From positions 5,580,001 through 5,644,000 of the forward strand of contig NZ_JARXYP010000002.1 in the NCBI RefSeq assembly GCF_029893805.1: a stretch of 64,000 nt of DNA. The letters run 5' to 3'. Position 1 is the stretch's first letter; every line of letters starts with the position of its first letter. Under the pieces are notes generated by a model that worked only from the letters and a program-made list of their open reading frames with translations, was not told the origin of the DNA and ran no database searches. Made by a program: the position numbers and the translations under genes. Positions 7,708-17,144 of the stretch are shown here, piece by piece. Source of the DNA: Streptomyces sp. SAI-135. Lineage in GTDB: Bacteria > Actinomycetota > Actinomycetes > Streptomycetales > Streptomycetaceae.

Positions 7708-9285
7708 GTGTCATCAGCGAACCCCGCCGCCGCCCCCGACACCGTCCTGGTCGTCGACTTCGGTGCGCAGTACGCCCAGCTCATCGCCCGTCGTGTCCGC
7801 GAGGCCCGGGTCTACAGCGAGATCGTGCCGAGCACCATGCCGGTCGCGGAGATGCTCGCCAAGAACCCGGCGGCGATCATCCTCTCCGGCGGCCCCTCGT
7901 CGGTGTACGCGGAGGGCGCCCCGCGCCTGGACCGCGAGCTGTTCGAGTCCGGCGTCCCGGTCTTCGGCATGTGCTACGGCTTCCAGCTGATGGCGACCAC
8001 CCTCGGCGGCACCGTCGACAACACCGGCGCCCGCGAGTACGGCCGTACGCCGCTGCACGTGTCGAAGTCCGGCTCCACCCTCTTCGAGGGCACCCCGGAC
8101 GAGCAGTCGGTGTGGATGTCCCACGGCGACGCCTGCTCCGCCGCCCCCGAGGGCTTCACCGTGACCGCGTCCACGGACGTCGTCCCGGTCGCCGCCTTCG
8201 AGAACGACGAGAAGAAGCTCTACGGCGTCCAGTACCACCCCGAGGTCATGCACTCCACGCACGGCCAGCAGGTCCTGGAGCACTTCCTGTACCGGGGCGC
8301 CGGTCTCAAGCCGGACTGGACCACCGGCAACGTGATCGAGGAGCAGGTCGCCGAGATCCGCTCGCGCGTGGGTGACAAGCGCGCGATCTGCGGTCTGTCC
8401 GGCGGTGTGGACTCCGCGGTCGCCGCCGCCCTGGTCGCGCGCGCCATCGGCGACCAGCTCACCTGCGTGTACGTCGACCACGGTCTGATGCGCAAGGGCG
8501 AGACCGAGCAGGTCGAGAAGGACTTCGTGGCCGCGACCGGCGTCAAGCTGGTCGTCGTCGACGCGGAGGAGCGCTTCCTGACCGCGCTCAAGGGGGTCTC
8601 CGACCCCGAGGAGAAGAGGAAGATCATCGGCCGTGAGTTCATCCGGGTCTTCGAGCAGGCCCAGGCCGAGATCATCGCGGACGAGGGCCCGGCGGTGGAG
8701 TTCCTCGTCCAGGGCACCCTCTACCCGGACGTGGTCGAGTCCGGTGGCGGCACCGGCACCGCCAACATCAAGTCCCACCACAACGTGGGCGGCCTCCCCG
8801 AGGACCTCGAGTTCCAGCTGATCGAGCCGCTGCGCAAGCTGTTCAAGGACGAGGTGCGGATGGTCGGCCAGGAGCTCGGGCTCCCGGACGAGATCGTCCA
8901 GCGCCAGCCCTTCCCCGGCCCCGGCCTCGGCATCCGCATCGTCGGCGAGGTCACCAAGGAGCGCCTGGACCTGCTGCGCGACGCCGACGCCATCGCCCGC
9001 GAGGAGCTGACCGCGGCCGGCCTCGACCGGGACATCTGGCAGTGCCCGGTGGTCCTGCTCGCGGACGTCCGCTCGGTCGGTGTCCAGGGCGACGGCCGGA
9101 CCTACGGCCACCCGATCGTGCTGCGCCCGGTCTCCTCCGAGGACGCCATGACCGCCGACTGGTCGCGGCTGCCGTACGACGTCCTCGCGAAGATCTCGAC
9201 GCGGATCACCAACGAGGTGGCCGACGTCAACCGCGTGGTGCTCGACGTCACGTCGAAGCCGCCGGGCACGATCGAGTGGGAGTAG
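7708..9285 (+). CDS. guaA: GMP synthase (glutamine-hydrolysing)
   Basis: Makes GMP from XMP, glutamine and ATP. The 525-residue protein has the usual two-part layout. The N-terminal class I amidotransferase carries GGPSSVY, the nucleophile in GMCYGFQ (C89) and the His/Glu pair in GVQYHPEV. The ATP-pyrophosphatase domain has the P-loop SGGVDS (231-236), and the C-terminal dimerisation domain carries RQPFPGPGLGIRI and ends in KPPGTIEWE. Start GTG has GGAAG at 7695-7699. It stands alone, divergent from chorismate mutase and convergent with the PPOX gene only 18 bases away. Confidence 0.97.
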   Translation: MSSANPAAAPDTVLVVDFGAQYAQLIARRVREARVYSEIVPSTMPVAEMLAKNPAAIILSGGPSSVYAEGAPRLDRELFESGVPVFGMCYGFQLMATTLGGTVDNTGAREYGRTPLHVSKSGSTLFEGTPDEQSVWMSHGDACSAAPEGFTVTASTDVVPVAAFENDEKKLYGVQYHPEVMHSTHGQQVLEHFLYRGAGLKPDWTTGNVIEEQVAEIRSRVGDKRAICGLSGGVDSAVAAALVARAIGDQLTCVYVDHGLMRKGETEQVEKDFVAATGVKLVVVDAEERFLTALKGVSDPEEKRKIIGREFIRVFEQAQAEIIADEGPAVEFLVQGTLYPDVVESGGGTGTANIKSHHNVGGLPEDLEFQLIEPLRKLFKDEVRMVGQELGLPDEIVQRQPFPGPGLGIRIVGEVTKERLDLLRDADAIAREELTAAGLDRDIWQCPVVLLADVRSVGVQGDGRTYGHPIVLRPVSSEDAMTADWSRLPYDVLAKISTRITNEVADVNRVVLDVTSKPPGTIEWE

Positions 9286-9303
9286 GGCTCCCTTGTTTGA
9301 AGG

Positions 9304-9801
9304 TCAGGTCCGCTTGAGAGTGCGCACCGGCTCTCCGGGCTTCCAGACCTGGACGACCAGGTACGTGTCGTCCTCGACGTAGGTCCGCACGACCTCCGTC
9401 AGCTCGGTGCGGAAGAGGTGGAACGGCTCCGGCGGTTCCACCTCTTCGCTGTACGCGGCCTTTTCGCGGGCGTCGGTGACCTCTGTGGCGAGACCGCTGA
9501 TCCGGACGTCCCCGCCCCCCAGGGTCTGGCCCTCGCCGGGGTTGGCCTGGAGCGCGAAACGGGAGTCCCGTAGCAGGTCGAGGGCCTTGAGCGAGTCCGG
9601 CATCATGCCGAGCCAGAGCTCGCCGTGCAGGAAGCGGACCTCCAGGCCGCTGGTGCGCGGGGAGCCGTCCTTGCGGAGCGTGGCGAGGACGTGGTGGGTG
9701 AAGGCGCCGAAGCGCTGCTCGACGGTCCTGGCGAGCTCGGGTTCGGCGGCGGAGAAGTCAGCCCAGTTCATGGCCGTCAGTCTTGCGTCGATATCCGACA
9801 T
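9304..9801 (-). CDS. Pyridoxamine 5'-phosphate oxidase-fold (PPOX) protein
   Basis: 165 residues with the split-barrel flavin-binding fold. The N-terminal strand pair VLATLRKDGSPRTSGLEVRF, the segment GELWLGMMPDSLKALDLLRD and a C-terminal strand ending in VVQVWKPG are typical of actinobacterial PPOX-class proteins that bind FMN or F420. The exact cofactor and substrate are not evident. It has its own promoter region shared with the divergent aldolase-like gene (109 bases apart). Confidence 0.82.
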   Translation of the reverse strand: MSDIDARLTAMNWADFSAAEPELARTVEQRFGAFTHHVLATLRKDGSPRTSGLEVRFLHGELWLGMMPDSLKALDLLRDSRFALQANPGEGQTLGGGDVRISGLATEVTDAREKAAYSEEVEPPEPFHLFRTELTEVVRTYVEDDTYLVVQVWKPGEPVRTLKRT

Positions 9802-9910
9802 CTTCTGTCAGGTATCTGTCGTGTGCGCATCTTTACAAACCACCCCTGTTCTCTTGCGTCCACCGCAGGTAACTTCCGCCCCGTACAGCAACCCAGTGCT
9901 GGAGGACCAC

Positions 9911-10717
9911 ATGCACGGGACACCCCTCGGTCCCACTCCGCCGATGCCGGTGCCCACCGACAAGCTCCAGTTCGCGATGCCGCCGATGCACGACTCCGTC
10001 GAGGAGGAACGCCGGCACCGCAAGGAGCGGCTCGTGGGCGCGCTGCGGATCTTCGGCCGGCTCGGCTTCGAGGACGGGGTGTCCGGACACATCACCGCAC
10101 GCGACCCGGAGTTCACCGACTGCTTCTGGGTGAACCCCTTCGGCATGCCGTTCAAGCACGTCACCGTGAGCGACCTCGTCCTCGCCAACTCCGACGGGCA
10201 GGTGCTCGACGGCCGCTACCACGTCAACCAGGCGGCCTTCACCGTGCACTCCCAGGTGCACGCCGCCCGTCCCGACGTCGTCGCCGTCGCCCACTGCCAC
10301 TCCGTGCACGGACGGGCGCTGTCCGCCCTCGGCGAGCTCCTCGACCCCCTCACCCAGGAGAGCTGCGCCTTCTACGAGGACCACGCGCTGTACGAGGCCT
10401 ACACCGGGGTCGCCGTCGACGCCGACGAGGGCCGCCGGATCGCCGCCGCGCTCGGGTCCCGCAAGGCGCTGGTGCTGCGCAACCACGGGCTGCTGACCGT
10501 CGGGGACTCGGTGGACGCGGCGGCCTGGTGGTTCCTGTCCATGGAACGCTCCAGCCAGGTGCAGCTGCTGGCCAAGGCGGCGGGCCGCCCGGTGCTCATC
10601 GACCACCGGGCGGCGGTGGCGACCCGGGAGCAGCTGGGCGGGGACCTGGTGGCGTGGATCAACTACCAGCCGATGTGGCAGGACATCAGCCGCAGCGAGC
10701 CCGACCTGCTGTCGTGA
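9911..10717 (+). CDS. Class II aldolase/adducin family protein
   Basis: 268 residues from ATG 9911, with GGAGGA at 9901-9906 deciding the start over longer frames. The fold is that of metal-dependent aldolases such as L-fuculose-phosphate and L-ribulose-phosphate enzymes. Expected zinc-site histidines are in VAHCHSVHG and in RNHGLLTVG, and GHITARDPEF corresponds to the phosphate or substrate loop. The MHDSVEEERRHRKERL start and the long C-terminal helix resemble the adducin-like bacterial subgroup whose substrates are mostly unknown. No sugar-pathway neighbours help to assign it. Confidence 0.8.
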   Translation: MHGTPLGPTPPMPVPTDKLQFAMPPMHDSVEEERRHRKERLVGALRIFGRLGFEDGVSGHITARDPEFTDCFWVNPFGMPFKHVTVSDLVLANSDGQVLDGRYHVNQAAFTVHSQVHAARPDVVAVAHCHSVHGRALSALGELLDPLTQESCAFYEDHALYEAYTGVAVDADEGRRIAAALGSRKALVLRNHGLLTVGDSVDAAAWWFLSMERSSQVQLLAKAAGRPVLIDHRAAVATREQLGGDLVAWINYQPMWQDISRSEPDLLS

Positions 10718-10735
10718 GGCGGCGCTCCCAAGACG

Positions 10736-11635
10736 TCAGAATCCCCGGAGCACGGCCGCCTTCGTCATCGCGAACTCCTCGTCCGTGAGCACCCCGGCGC
10801 GATGCAGCTCGCCCAACTCCCGCAGTCTGCGCAGGAGCGCGTCGTGATGGTCGGCGGGCGGGGGCACGGCGGCCGCGGTGAGGCCGGGGCGGCGGGCGCC
10901 GTCCCCGCCGTACGCGAGGTCCCCGCGGGTGGACGGGTGCGGCAGCCGGGCCGTGACCGCCGTCGCCACGAGGGCCGTCAGCAGATCACGGCGGGTGCTG
11001 CCCCACAGGTCGAGGGCGTAGGGGTCCTTCTCCGGCGGCAGCTTCGAGAAGGACGTCTCACGGGTCACGAACCGCATGAAACCGTCCTCGTAACCGGAGT
11101 TGGGCAGCCACTCGACCTGGACGAGGTCGCCCACGTCGATGATCCGCGGTCCGGTCGCCCGCTTCACGCGGTCGGAGGTGTCGGCCCAGTCGATGCGGAC
11201 CTGGGTGCCGTCGAAGGAGACCGTGCCGTCGGAGGAGCGCACCGAGACCGGGACCGGCGGGCCCGGCAGCAGATACGTCTTCGTCGGCTCCTTCGGGACC
11301 TGGTCCAGGAGGAGGGCGTGCCGGATCTCCTCGGCCACGTACTCGGCGACGCCGGCGCGGTCGACGTCCACGGTCAGGCGGTACGGATCCGCCGGGTCCG
11401 GCAGGCGTCCGCCGGTCGCGTGCAGCAGGGGGTCCGCGCCCTCGCGCAGCCGCATCCGCAGCCGCCCGCGCTTGCGTTCCGGCTCGAACGCCACGCCCGC
11501 GATGGCCTCCAGGGGCACGGCGACCTCGCCGTACGTCTGCCGGAACAGCGGCACGGAGCGGTGCAGTCCCGGCGTGATCCTGACCGTCGTGCCGTCGAAG
11601 GCCCAGGTCCCGTCACGCTGGATGATCTCGGCCAT
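10736..11635 (-). CDS. DUF4429 protein with C-terminal SHOCT motif
   Basis: 299 residues. Two related beta-rich halves each start with a DGTxxFDGTxVRI pattern (residues about 8-20 and 133-146), indicating an internal duplication typical of DUF4429. The last 35 residues (LLRRLRELGELHRAGVLTDE and EFAMTKAAVLRGF) form a SHOCT motif, a short helical oligomerisation element. No membrane segment or enzyme motif is visible, so it is probably cytoplasmic. Function unknown. Converges with the aldolase-like gene. Confidence 0.78.
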   Translation of the reverse strand: MAEIIQRDGTWAFDGTTVRITPGLHRSVPLFRQTYGEVAVPLEAIAGVAFEPERKRGRLRMRLREGADPLLHATGGRLPDPADPYRLTVDVDRAGVAEYVAEEIRHALLLDQVPKEPTKTYLLPGPPVPVSVRSSDGTVSFDGTQVRIDWADTSDRVKRATGPRIIDVGDLVQVEWLPNSGYEDGFMRFVTRETSFSKLPPEKDPYALDLWGSTRRDLLTALVATAVTARLPHPSTRGDLAYGGDGARRPGLTAAAVPPPADHHDALLRRLRELGELHRAGVLTDEEFAMTKAAVLRGF

Positions 11636-11823
11636 ACGGAAATTCTCGCAGCCGGGTCAACACGGCGGGCCCCGCTTCACCCGCGCTGACCAGACCTGCC
11701 GGACGGGGGAGGTGTGCTGTAGGGCACAATTCGCTGTCATCACGGGGGAGTTGTTCGGGGTTCTTCAGAGGGTCGGGCGGCCGGTCGGCCGTGAGGTCAC
11801 GTGGGGCCGAAGGGCCGGGAGTC

Positions 11824-13134
11824 ATGGGAAGGCGGGCGTCGGGCGTGGCGGTGCAGGAAGCGAGACAGAGCGCGGCCGGGGGCGTGCCCGGAGGTGCGCA
11901 CGAGGGTGGCTGCACCTGCGGGGACTGTCCGCACGGGGCGCGGGCCGGGCATCGGCGGGCGGTGGCCGAGTTCCTCCTGAAACGGGACGAGTTCGCCGCC
12001 GGACAGGGCCTGCCCGCGGCCGTGGCGCACTCCGCGTCGGCCTCCCGGCAGTGGGTCTCCGAGGAACTGACCCAGTCGGCGGAGGCCGTGGCCGAGCGAG
12101 GACGGGCCGAGGGCGCCGCCTGGCTCGCCCGGCTGTGGCGCCGTACCGCGTACACGGTGTGGGCCGCTGTCGTGGTGCTGCTCCTCGTCCAGGCGCTGAC
12201 GGCCATCGGCGCGGGCTGGACCGCGGCGCGTACGGCGGGGCTGGTCGCGGCGCTCGTGGTCGCGGGGTCGCTGACCGCGGCCTCCTGGTTCCACCGGGCC
12301 CGGGGCGGGGTGCTCGCGCCGGTCATCGGCGAGGACAACCGGCTGTCCACCTCGCGAGCCGTCGCGGTGGCATGGGTGCTGTTCGTCGCCTACGCGGTGC
12401 TGGTACTGGCGGGCCGGCTGGCCGCGGCCTCCGACAGCCGTGAGCGGGACGCGCTGATCTCCGGACTCGAACTGGCCCGGGGCGCCGGGGTCGTGACCGT
12501 CCTGGCCGTGGTCTGCGCCATCGCCGTGCTGGTGCGGCGGGTGGTCGGGCTGCGGGTGCTCGGGCAGCGGCTGCAGAAGGTGCGGGCGGACCGGCCCCGC
12601 GCCTCCGACCTGCTGACCGACGACTCCGGGCGGGGCGCCTTCGCCGACATCCAGTACGTCGTGATCGGCGCGGTCGCCCTGCTGTTCGCGGCGGTACGGC
12701 TGGCCCGGCGGCCGGATCAGCTGCCGGATCTGCCGTGGGGACTGGCGGTGGTGGTGCTGGTGTCGGCGGCCACCTACGTCGCGGGCAAGTACGCGGAGGG
12801 CGGCCGGCCGGTGATCCTCTCCGTGGTGCGGTCGCGCGAGGCGGGTGACCTGGACGGGCCCGTGCGCACCGGGGACGACATCGAGATCCGCGGCGCCGGC
12901 TTCGTGCCGCCGGGGGCGCAGCGGGCGGACCGGCTGTCCCGGATGGTCGTGCGGATCGGTCCGGTGAACGTGCACGTGCCGTTGGTGCCGGTGGCCGGGG
13001 GGTTCAGCAACCCCACGGACGAGGTGCTGACCGTGCCGGTGCCGGCGGACGTGGAGCCGGGACGGGTGGAGGTGCAGGTGGTGACGGCCGCCGGGGTGGA
13101 GACCAACCGGTACGCGATCGATGTGACGGACTGA
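11824..13134 (+). CDS. Multi-pass membrane protein, function unknown
   Basis: 436 residues from ATG 11824; GTG 11791 in the same frame is an alternative and neither has a well-spaced ribosome site. A Cys-rich patch GGCTCGDCPHGARAGHR near the N-terminus could bind a metal. At least five hydrophobic spans follow (for example VWAAVVVLLLVQALTAIG and LVAALVVAGSLTAASWF), then a soluble C-terminal domain of about 120 residues containing GDDIEIRGAGFVPPGAQ, which looks like an IPT/TIG-type beta-sandwich. I do not recognise a characterised family. Confidence 0.72.
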   Translation: MGRRASGVAVQEARQSAAGGVPGGAHEGGCTCGDCPHGARAGHRRAVAEFLLKRDEFAAGQGLPAAVAHSASASRQWVSEELTQSAEAVAERGRAEGAAWLARLWRRTAYTVWAAVVVLLLVQALTAIGAGWTAARTAGLVAALVVAGSLTAASWFHRARGGVLAPVIGEDNRLSTSRAVAVAWVLFVAYAVLVLAGRLAAASDSRERDALISGLELARGAGVVTVLAVVCAIAVLVRRVVGLRVLGQRLQKVRADRPRASDLLTDDSGRGAFADIQYVVIGAVALLFAAVRLARRPDQLPDLPWGLAVVVLVSAATYVAGKYAEGGRPVILSVVRSREAGDLDGPVRTGDDIEIRGAGFVPPGAQRADRLSRMVVRIGPVNVHVPLVPVAGGFSNPTDEVLTVPVPADVEPGRVEVQVVTAAGVETNRYAIDVTD

Positions 13135-13253
13135 GGGACGGCGGCCCGCGTCCTTGCGCGCTCGGAAACCCGGCATCGCATTGAGCACCGCCACCCCTTC
13201 CTGCGTATCGTCTGGTAGGGGCTCGGCACGCTGGTGAGAGGCGGCTCGAAGCG

Positions 13254-13784
13254 ATGACTCACGGTTTTCGGACGGACACGCACACCCCCTATGACGACGA
13301 CGAACGCTCCTGGCGGGACAGCATCGGCCAGTACGCCCTGCTGCCCCTGCGGATCTTCCTCGGTGTCACCTTCGTCTACGCCGGCTTGGACAAGCTGACG
13401 GACAGCGCCTTCATGAAAAGCTCCGGTTCCGGCTCCATCGGCGACATGATGCGCAGCGTCCGTGACTCCTCGGCCATCCCCGCACTGGTCGACCTGTCCC
13501 TGAAGAACCCCGTCGGCTTCGGCTACGCCATCGCCTTCGGTGAACTCGCCGTCGGCATCGGCACCCTGCTGGGCATCCTGGCCCGCCTGGCCGCGCTCGG
13601 CGGTGCGCTGATCTCGCTCAGCCTGTGGCTGACCGTGAGCTGGGCCTCGGACCCGTACTACTACGGCAACGACCTCGCCTACCTGATGGCCTGGCTGCCC
13701 CTCGTCCTCGCGGGTGCCTCGGTGTTCTCCGTGGACGCGGCCCTGCGCGCCCGACGAAGGCAACGGGCGGGAGGCTACCGGTAG
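13254..13784 (+). CDS. DoxX-family membrane protein
   Basis: 176 residues with four membrane segments. LLPLRIFLGVTFVYAGLDKL is the characteristic first helix of DoxX/TQO-small-subunit-like proteins, which are often linked to quinol or thiol redox reactions. Starts at ATG 13254. The DSAFMKSSGSGSIGDMM loop lies between helices 1 and 2. The gene is single and is followed by a terminator. Confidence 0.82.
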   Translation: MTHGFRTDTHTPYDDDERSWRDSIGQYALLPLRIFLGVTFVYAGLDKLTDSAFMKSSGSGSIGDMMRSVRDSSAIPALVDLSLKNPVGFGYAIAFGELAVGIGTLLGILARLAALGGALISLSLWLTVSWASDPYYYGNDLAYLMAWLPLVLAGASVFSVDAALRARRRQRAGGYR

Positions 13785-13809
13785 CTCCGCCGACCGGGTG
13801 CCGTCGGGC

Positions 13810-13857
13810 GGGGGGAGCGGCCGCGCTGCCGCGGTCCGGTGCCGGGCTGCTCCCCCC
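13810..13857. terminator. Bidirectional hairpin terminator
   Basis: 9-bp stem GGGGGGAGC (13810-13818) with GCTCCCCCC (13849-13857) between DoxX and the converging small membrane protein gene. Confidence 0.55.
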
Positions 13858-13893
13858 GGCCGGTGATCACTGGGGCACGGGCGGCTGGGGCGG

Positions 13894-14166
13894 CTAAGGC
13901 GTCCTGTGCGTCGCCTGCGTCTGCGCAGTGTCGGGCTGGTCGGCCTCCGGTGGTGTACTCGTGCGGCGGGTGTCGCGGTGTCTGCGTACGGCCCGGGCCA
14001 GCAAGCCCACGACGCCCGCGAGGCAGAGGCCGCCGACGACCATGGGGATCACCGCGAACCACGGCGTCTCCCAGGCGCCGCCCGCGTCACCGGCGTAGGT
14101 GATGCCCGCGGCGGTCAGGAAGAGGCCGGCGACCAGTTGTCCCGGCCGGAACTCATGACGCAGCAC
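13894..14166 (-). CDS. Small two-helix membrane protein next to PspC
   Basis: 90 residues, two membrane segments (LVAGLFLTAAGITYAGDA and WFAVIPMVVGGLCLAGVVGL) and a polar C-terminal tail. Its start overlaps the end of the upstream PspC-domain gene by 14 bases, so the two are translated from one message. Probably an accessory subunit of the PspC protein; this is inferred from the overlap only. Confidence 0.75.
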   Translation of the reverse strand: MLRHEFRPGQLVAGLFLTAAGITYAGDAGGAWETPWFAVIPMVVGGLCLAGVVGLLARAVRRHRDTRRTSTPPEADQPDTAQTQATHRTP

Positions 14167-15673
14167 GGCTCACCTCCGCCTGGCCGATGCCCACCCGCAG
14201 ATCAAGGTCGAGGGTGGCGGTCTTCTCCGCGCCCGGAACCGGTTTCAGGGTGACCTCCTTGCGCTTGCCCGGTGCCACGTCCACGTCCTGCGGGTCGTCG
14301 CCCGGCAACTGGATGTCGCCCACTCCCACGTCGACGACCGCGTTCACCGTCACGTCCGGCGGCACGATCACCAGCAGCCGGCCCACCCCGACCTCGACGT
14401 GGGTGCTCACCGTCCCGCCCTTGCCGAAGTCGACCCGGGACAGGTCCAAGGTGCCCACCCCGGTGCCCAGTTCGTACTGGGGCCGGATGTTCTGGGTCGC
14501 GGCCGGCGCCCACTTCGTGCGGACCCACTCGGTGGTGATGTCCCTCGGGAGGGCGGCCGACGCGGCGAGCAGGCCCGCGGTGATGATCGCCAGGAAGACC
14601 GAGCCCGCTCCGGTGCGGCCCAGGAACGAGCTGACTGCTATGCCCAGGCCCAGGACGATCAGCGCGCAGGACAGACCGGTCTGCAGGCTGGTGCCCAGGG
14701 CGTGGTCCTCCCAGGTCGCTCCGGTGCCGAGGCCGCCCGCCAGCAGGGCGAGCAGGAAGACCCAGCCGCCGATCCAGCGCGGGCCGCGGGGTTTGGGCGG
14801 GCGGGACCGGGCCGCGGCGAACTCCTCGCGCCGGTTCCAGGAGGTGCCCCGGCCGATGTTGACGGCCGCGGCGATGTCACGGTCGCGGGAGTCGCTCGGA
14901 CCCCACAGATAGCCGGTGCCGCCGACGTGGGTGCCGTCCTTGACTATGGGGTCGCGCCACCAGGACGGGTAGGAGGCCGGCACCGGCGGGGCCTGGGCCT
15001 CCGGCGGCGCGTCGGCGACGGCCTGGGCGGCGAGCGGGTCGGGGTCGGGGGTGCCGCGGTTGCGCGACCAGTACCCCGCGCCCGCCAGGAGCAGCGAGAG
15101 CACCACGGCGAAGGTCAGCACGCTGGTGTTGCCCAGCATGGTGAGGAACACCCCGCAGCCGACCAGGGCGAAGAGCACGCCGGTCAGGGCCTGGCCGTCC
15201 ACCCGGCCGGTGAGCAGCTTGCGCACCTCGTTCTCCTCCTCGTCCTCGTACGGGACGAAGAGCCAGGCGAAGCCGTAGAAGAGGAGACCGATGCCGCCGG
15301 TCGCCGAGAGCACGGTGAGCGTGATCCGGAAGATCACCGGGTCCATGTCGCACTGCCGCCCCAGCCCGGCGCACACCCCGGCGAGCAGCTTGTGCCGCCG
15401 GTCCCGCCGGAAGCGCAGGGGGGCGGGGGGCGCGTCGTGGCCGGGGGCGGTGTCCGCGGGGGTGCCGAGGGGAGGGGCGGAGGGAGGGAGAGGGGTGTCG
15501 GTCGTCGTGCGGTGCCCGGGGGGCTCGGTCGTCGTCCGGTGCCCGGTGGGCTCGGTGTGCGGGTCCGCCGCTGTGCCTCCTTCTTTCCGCGTGCCCGCGC
15601 CCGCGCCGGGGCCGGTGCCCGGGGCCGGGCCTCCGCCGGATCCGGCGCCCGCGGCGTGCTGGTGATCTGTCAT
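14153..15673 (-). CDS. PspC-domain membrane protein with LiaF-like C-terminal beta domain
   Basis: 506 residues. After a Gly/Pro/Thr-rich N-terminus the PspC domain begins at about residue 98 (LRFRRDRRHKLLAGVCAGLG). Six or more further membrane spans lead to a C-terminal soluble domain built of repeating strands (VGTLDLSRVDFGKGG, HVEVGVGRLLVIVPPDV, VDVGVGDIQLPGDD), the pattern of the toast-rack/LiaF-type domain. PspC and LiaF proteins sense envelope stress. It is divergent from a PspC-domain histidine kinase (178 bases apart), so it is probably part of the same sensory system. Confidence 0.83.
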   Translation of the reverse strand: MTDHQHAAGAGSGGGPAPGTGPGAGAGTRKEGGTAADPHTEPTGHRTTTEPPGHRTTTDTPLPPSAPPLGTPADTAPGHDAPPAPLRFRRDRRHKLLAGVCAGLGRQCDMDPVIFRITLTVLSATGGIGLLFYGFAWLFVPYEDEEENEVRKLLTGRVDGQALTGVLFALVGCGVFLTMLGNTSVLTFAVVLSLLLAGAGYWSRNRGTPDPDPLAAQAVADAPPEAQAPPVPASYPSWWRDPIVKDGTHVGGTGYLWGPSDSRDRDIAAAVNIGRGTSWNRREEFAAARSRPPKPRGPRWIGGWVFLLALLAGGLGTGATWEDHALGTSLQTGLSCALIVLGLGIAVSSFLGRTGAGSVFLAIITAGLLAASAALPRDITTEWVRTKWAPAATQNIRPQYELGTGVGTLDLSRVDFGKGGTVSTHVEVGVGRLLVIVPPDVTVNAVVDVGVGDIQLPGDDPQDVDVAPGKRKEVTLKPVPGAEKTATLDLDLRVGIGQAEVSRAAS

Positions 15674-15851
15674 GTGTCCATGGTGACGGGCGGGAGGGCG
15701 CGACGGGAGTCGTCACGACCCTGGCCGGACCCTGATATCGGCCCTGAGAGCGGGGAGGGAAGCGTTCGGAAGGCGCGCCGACCGAAGATCAGGGGAGTCT
15801 CGGGGGCCAACCCTGATGCCCCCGTACTCCGGCCGTGTGACCATCGATGGC

Positions 15852-17144
15852 ATGCCGGAAGCCGCAGCAGCGCCCCTCGTCGAACCGCGGCCGCCGCGCA
15901 AGCTCTACCGCAGCAGCGACGGACGCTGGCTGGGTGGTGTGGCGCGGGGGCTCGCCGGGCATCTCGGGCTGCCCGTGATCTGGGTGCGGCTCGTCTTCGT
16001 CGGGCTGTTCATGGCGGACGGGCTCGGCGCGTTGCTGTATGCCGCGTTCTGGTTCTTCGTGCCGCTCGGCGTCGGCGGGGTCGGCGGACAGAAACCCCCC
16101 GCCCTGGTCACCACCGAGACCTCACCGGACGGCCGCCGCAGACTGGTCGCCCGCCGCCCGGACAAGGGCCAGATCGTGGCCCTGCTCCTCATGGTCGTCG
16201 TGGCGATGGTCTTCGTCGGCAACGTCAACGTCGGCAACGGCGCCAAGGCCTACCTGTGGCCCGCCGTCCTGGTCGGCGCGGGTGTCGCCCTGGTCTGGCG
16301 CCAGGCGGACAACGCCCGCAGGGCCCGCTGGATGGAGGTCGGCCGCCGCCGGCGCACCCTGACACTGCTGCGTGCCGCGGGCGGTGTCCTCCTCGTCACC
16401 GCCGGCGTCTCCGGGGTCTTCGTCCTCCAGGGCTCCGCCGCCCACCTCGGTTCCGTCCTCCAGGCGGCCCTCGCGGTCCTCGTCGGGATAACGCTCCTCG
16501 CGGGTCCGTATCTCGTCCGCATGACCCAGGACCTCTCCGAGGAGCGCCTGATGCGCATCCGCGCCCAGGAGCGCGCGGAGGTCGCGGCCCACGTCCACGA
16601 CTCGGTGCTGCACACCCTGACCCTGATCCAGCGCAACGCGGAGAACCCGAACGAGGTCCGCCGTCTCGCCCGCGCCCAGGAGCGCGACCTGCGCACCTGG
16701 CTGTACAAACCGGAGGGCACCGGCAAGGACGAGGCCGACGAACCCACCGACCTCGCCGACGCCGTGCGGCGCAACGCGGCCGAGGTCGAGGACAAGCACG
16801 GCGTCCCCATCGAGGTGGTGGTCGTCGGCGACTGCCCGCTCGACGAGAGAACCAGTGCGCAGATGCAGGCCGCGCGTGAGGCGATGGTCAACGCCGCCAA
16901 GTACGGTGGCGAGGGCGGCGCCGTACAGGTCTACGCCGAAGTCGAGGGCAGGACGGTCTTCGTGTCCGTCCGGGACCGCGGCCCCGGCTTCGACCTCGAC
17001 TCGATACCCGCCGACCGGATGGGTGTCAGAGAATCGATCATCGGCCGCATGGAGCGCCATGGCGGCACGGCCCGGCTGCGCGCGGTGCCGGACGGCGGCA
17101 CGGAGGTCGAGCTGGAGATGGAGAGGGCGGAGAAGACGTCATGA
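15852..17144 (+). CDS. PspC-domain sensor histidine kinase (NarL/LiaS-like)
   Basis: 430 residues from ATG 15852. An N-terminal PspC domain (KLYRSSDGRWLGGVARGLAG) is fused to four further membrane helices and a cytoplasmic kinase module. The phosphorylation site is the second His in AAHVHDSVLHTL (H249), of the HisKA_3 type, and the ATP-binding domain shows AREAMVNAAKYG and VRDRGPGFDL. It overlaps the response regulator gene by 4 bases (ATGA), so they form a coupled two-component system. PspC fusion to the kinase suggests sensing of membrane or cell-wall damage. ATG 15816 is an alternative start. Confidence 0.9.
   Translation: MPEAAAAPLVEPRPPRKLYRSSDGRWLGGVARGLAGHLGLPVIWVRLVFVGLFMADGLGALLYAAFWFFVPLGVGGVGGQKPPALVTTETSPDGRRRLVARRPDKGQIVALLLMVVVAMVFVGNVNVGNGAKAYLWPAVLVGAGVALVWRQADNARRARWMEVGRRRRTLTLLRAAGGVLLVTAGVSGVFVLQGSAAHLGSVLQAALAVLVGITLLAGPYLVRMTQDLSEERLMRIRAQERAEVAAHVHDSVLHTLTLIQRNAENPNEVRRLARAQERDLRTWLYKPEGTGKDEADEPTDLADAVRRNAAEVEDKHGVPIEVVVVGDCPLDERTSAQMQAAREAMVNAAKYGGEGGAVQVYAEVEGRTVFVSVRDRGPGFDLDSIPADRMGVRESIIGRMERHGGTARLRAVPDGGTEVELEMERAEKTS

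Noticed and set aside
13135..13253. tRNA or other small RNA genes in short intergenic gaps
   Set aside because: No cloverleaf, T-loop or anticodon-stem pattern was seen here or in other gaps.
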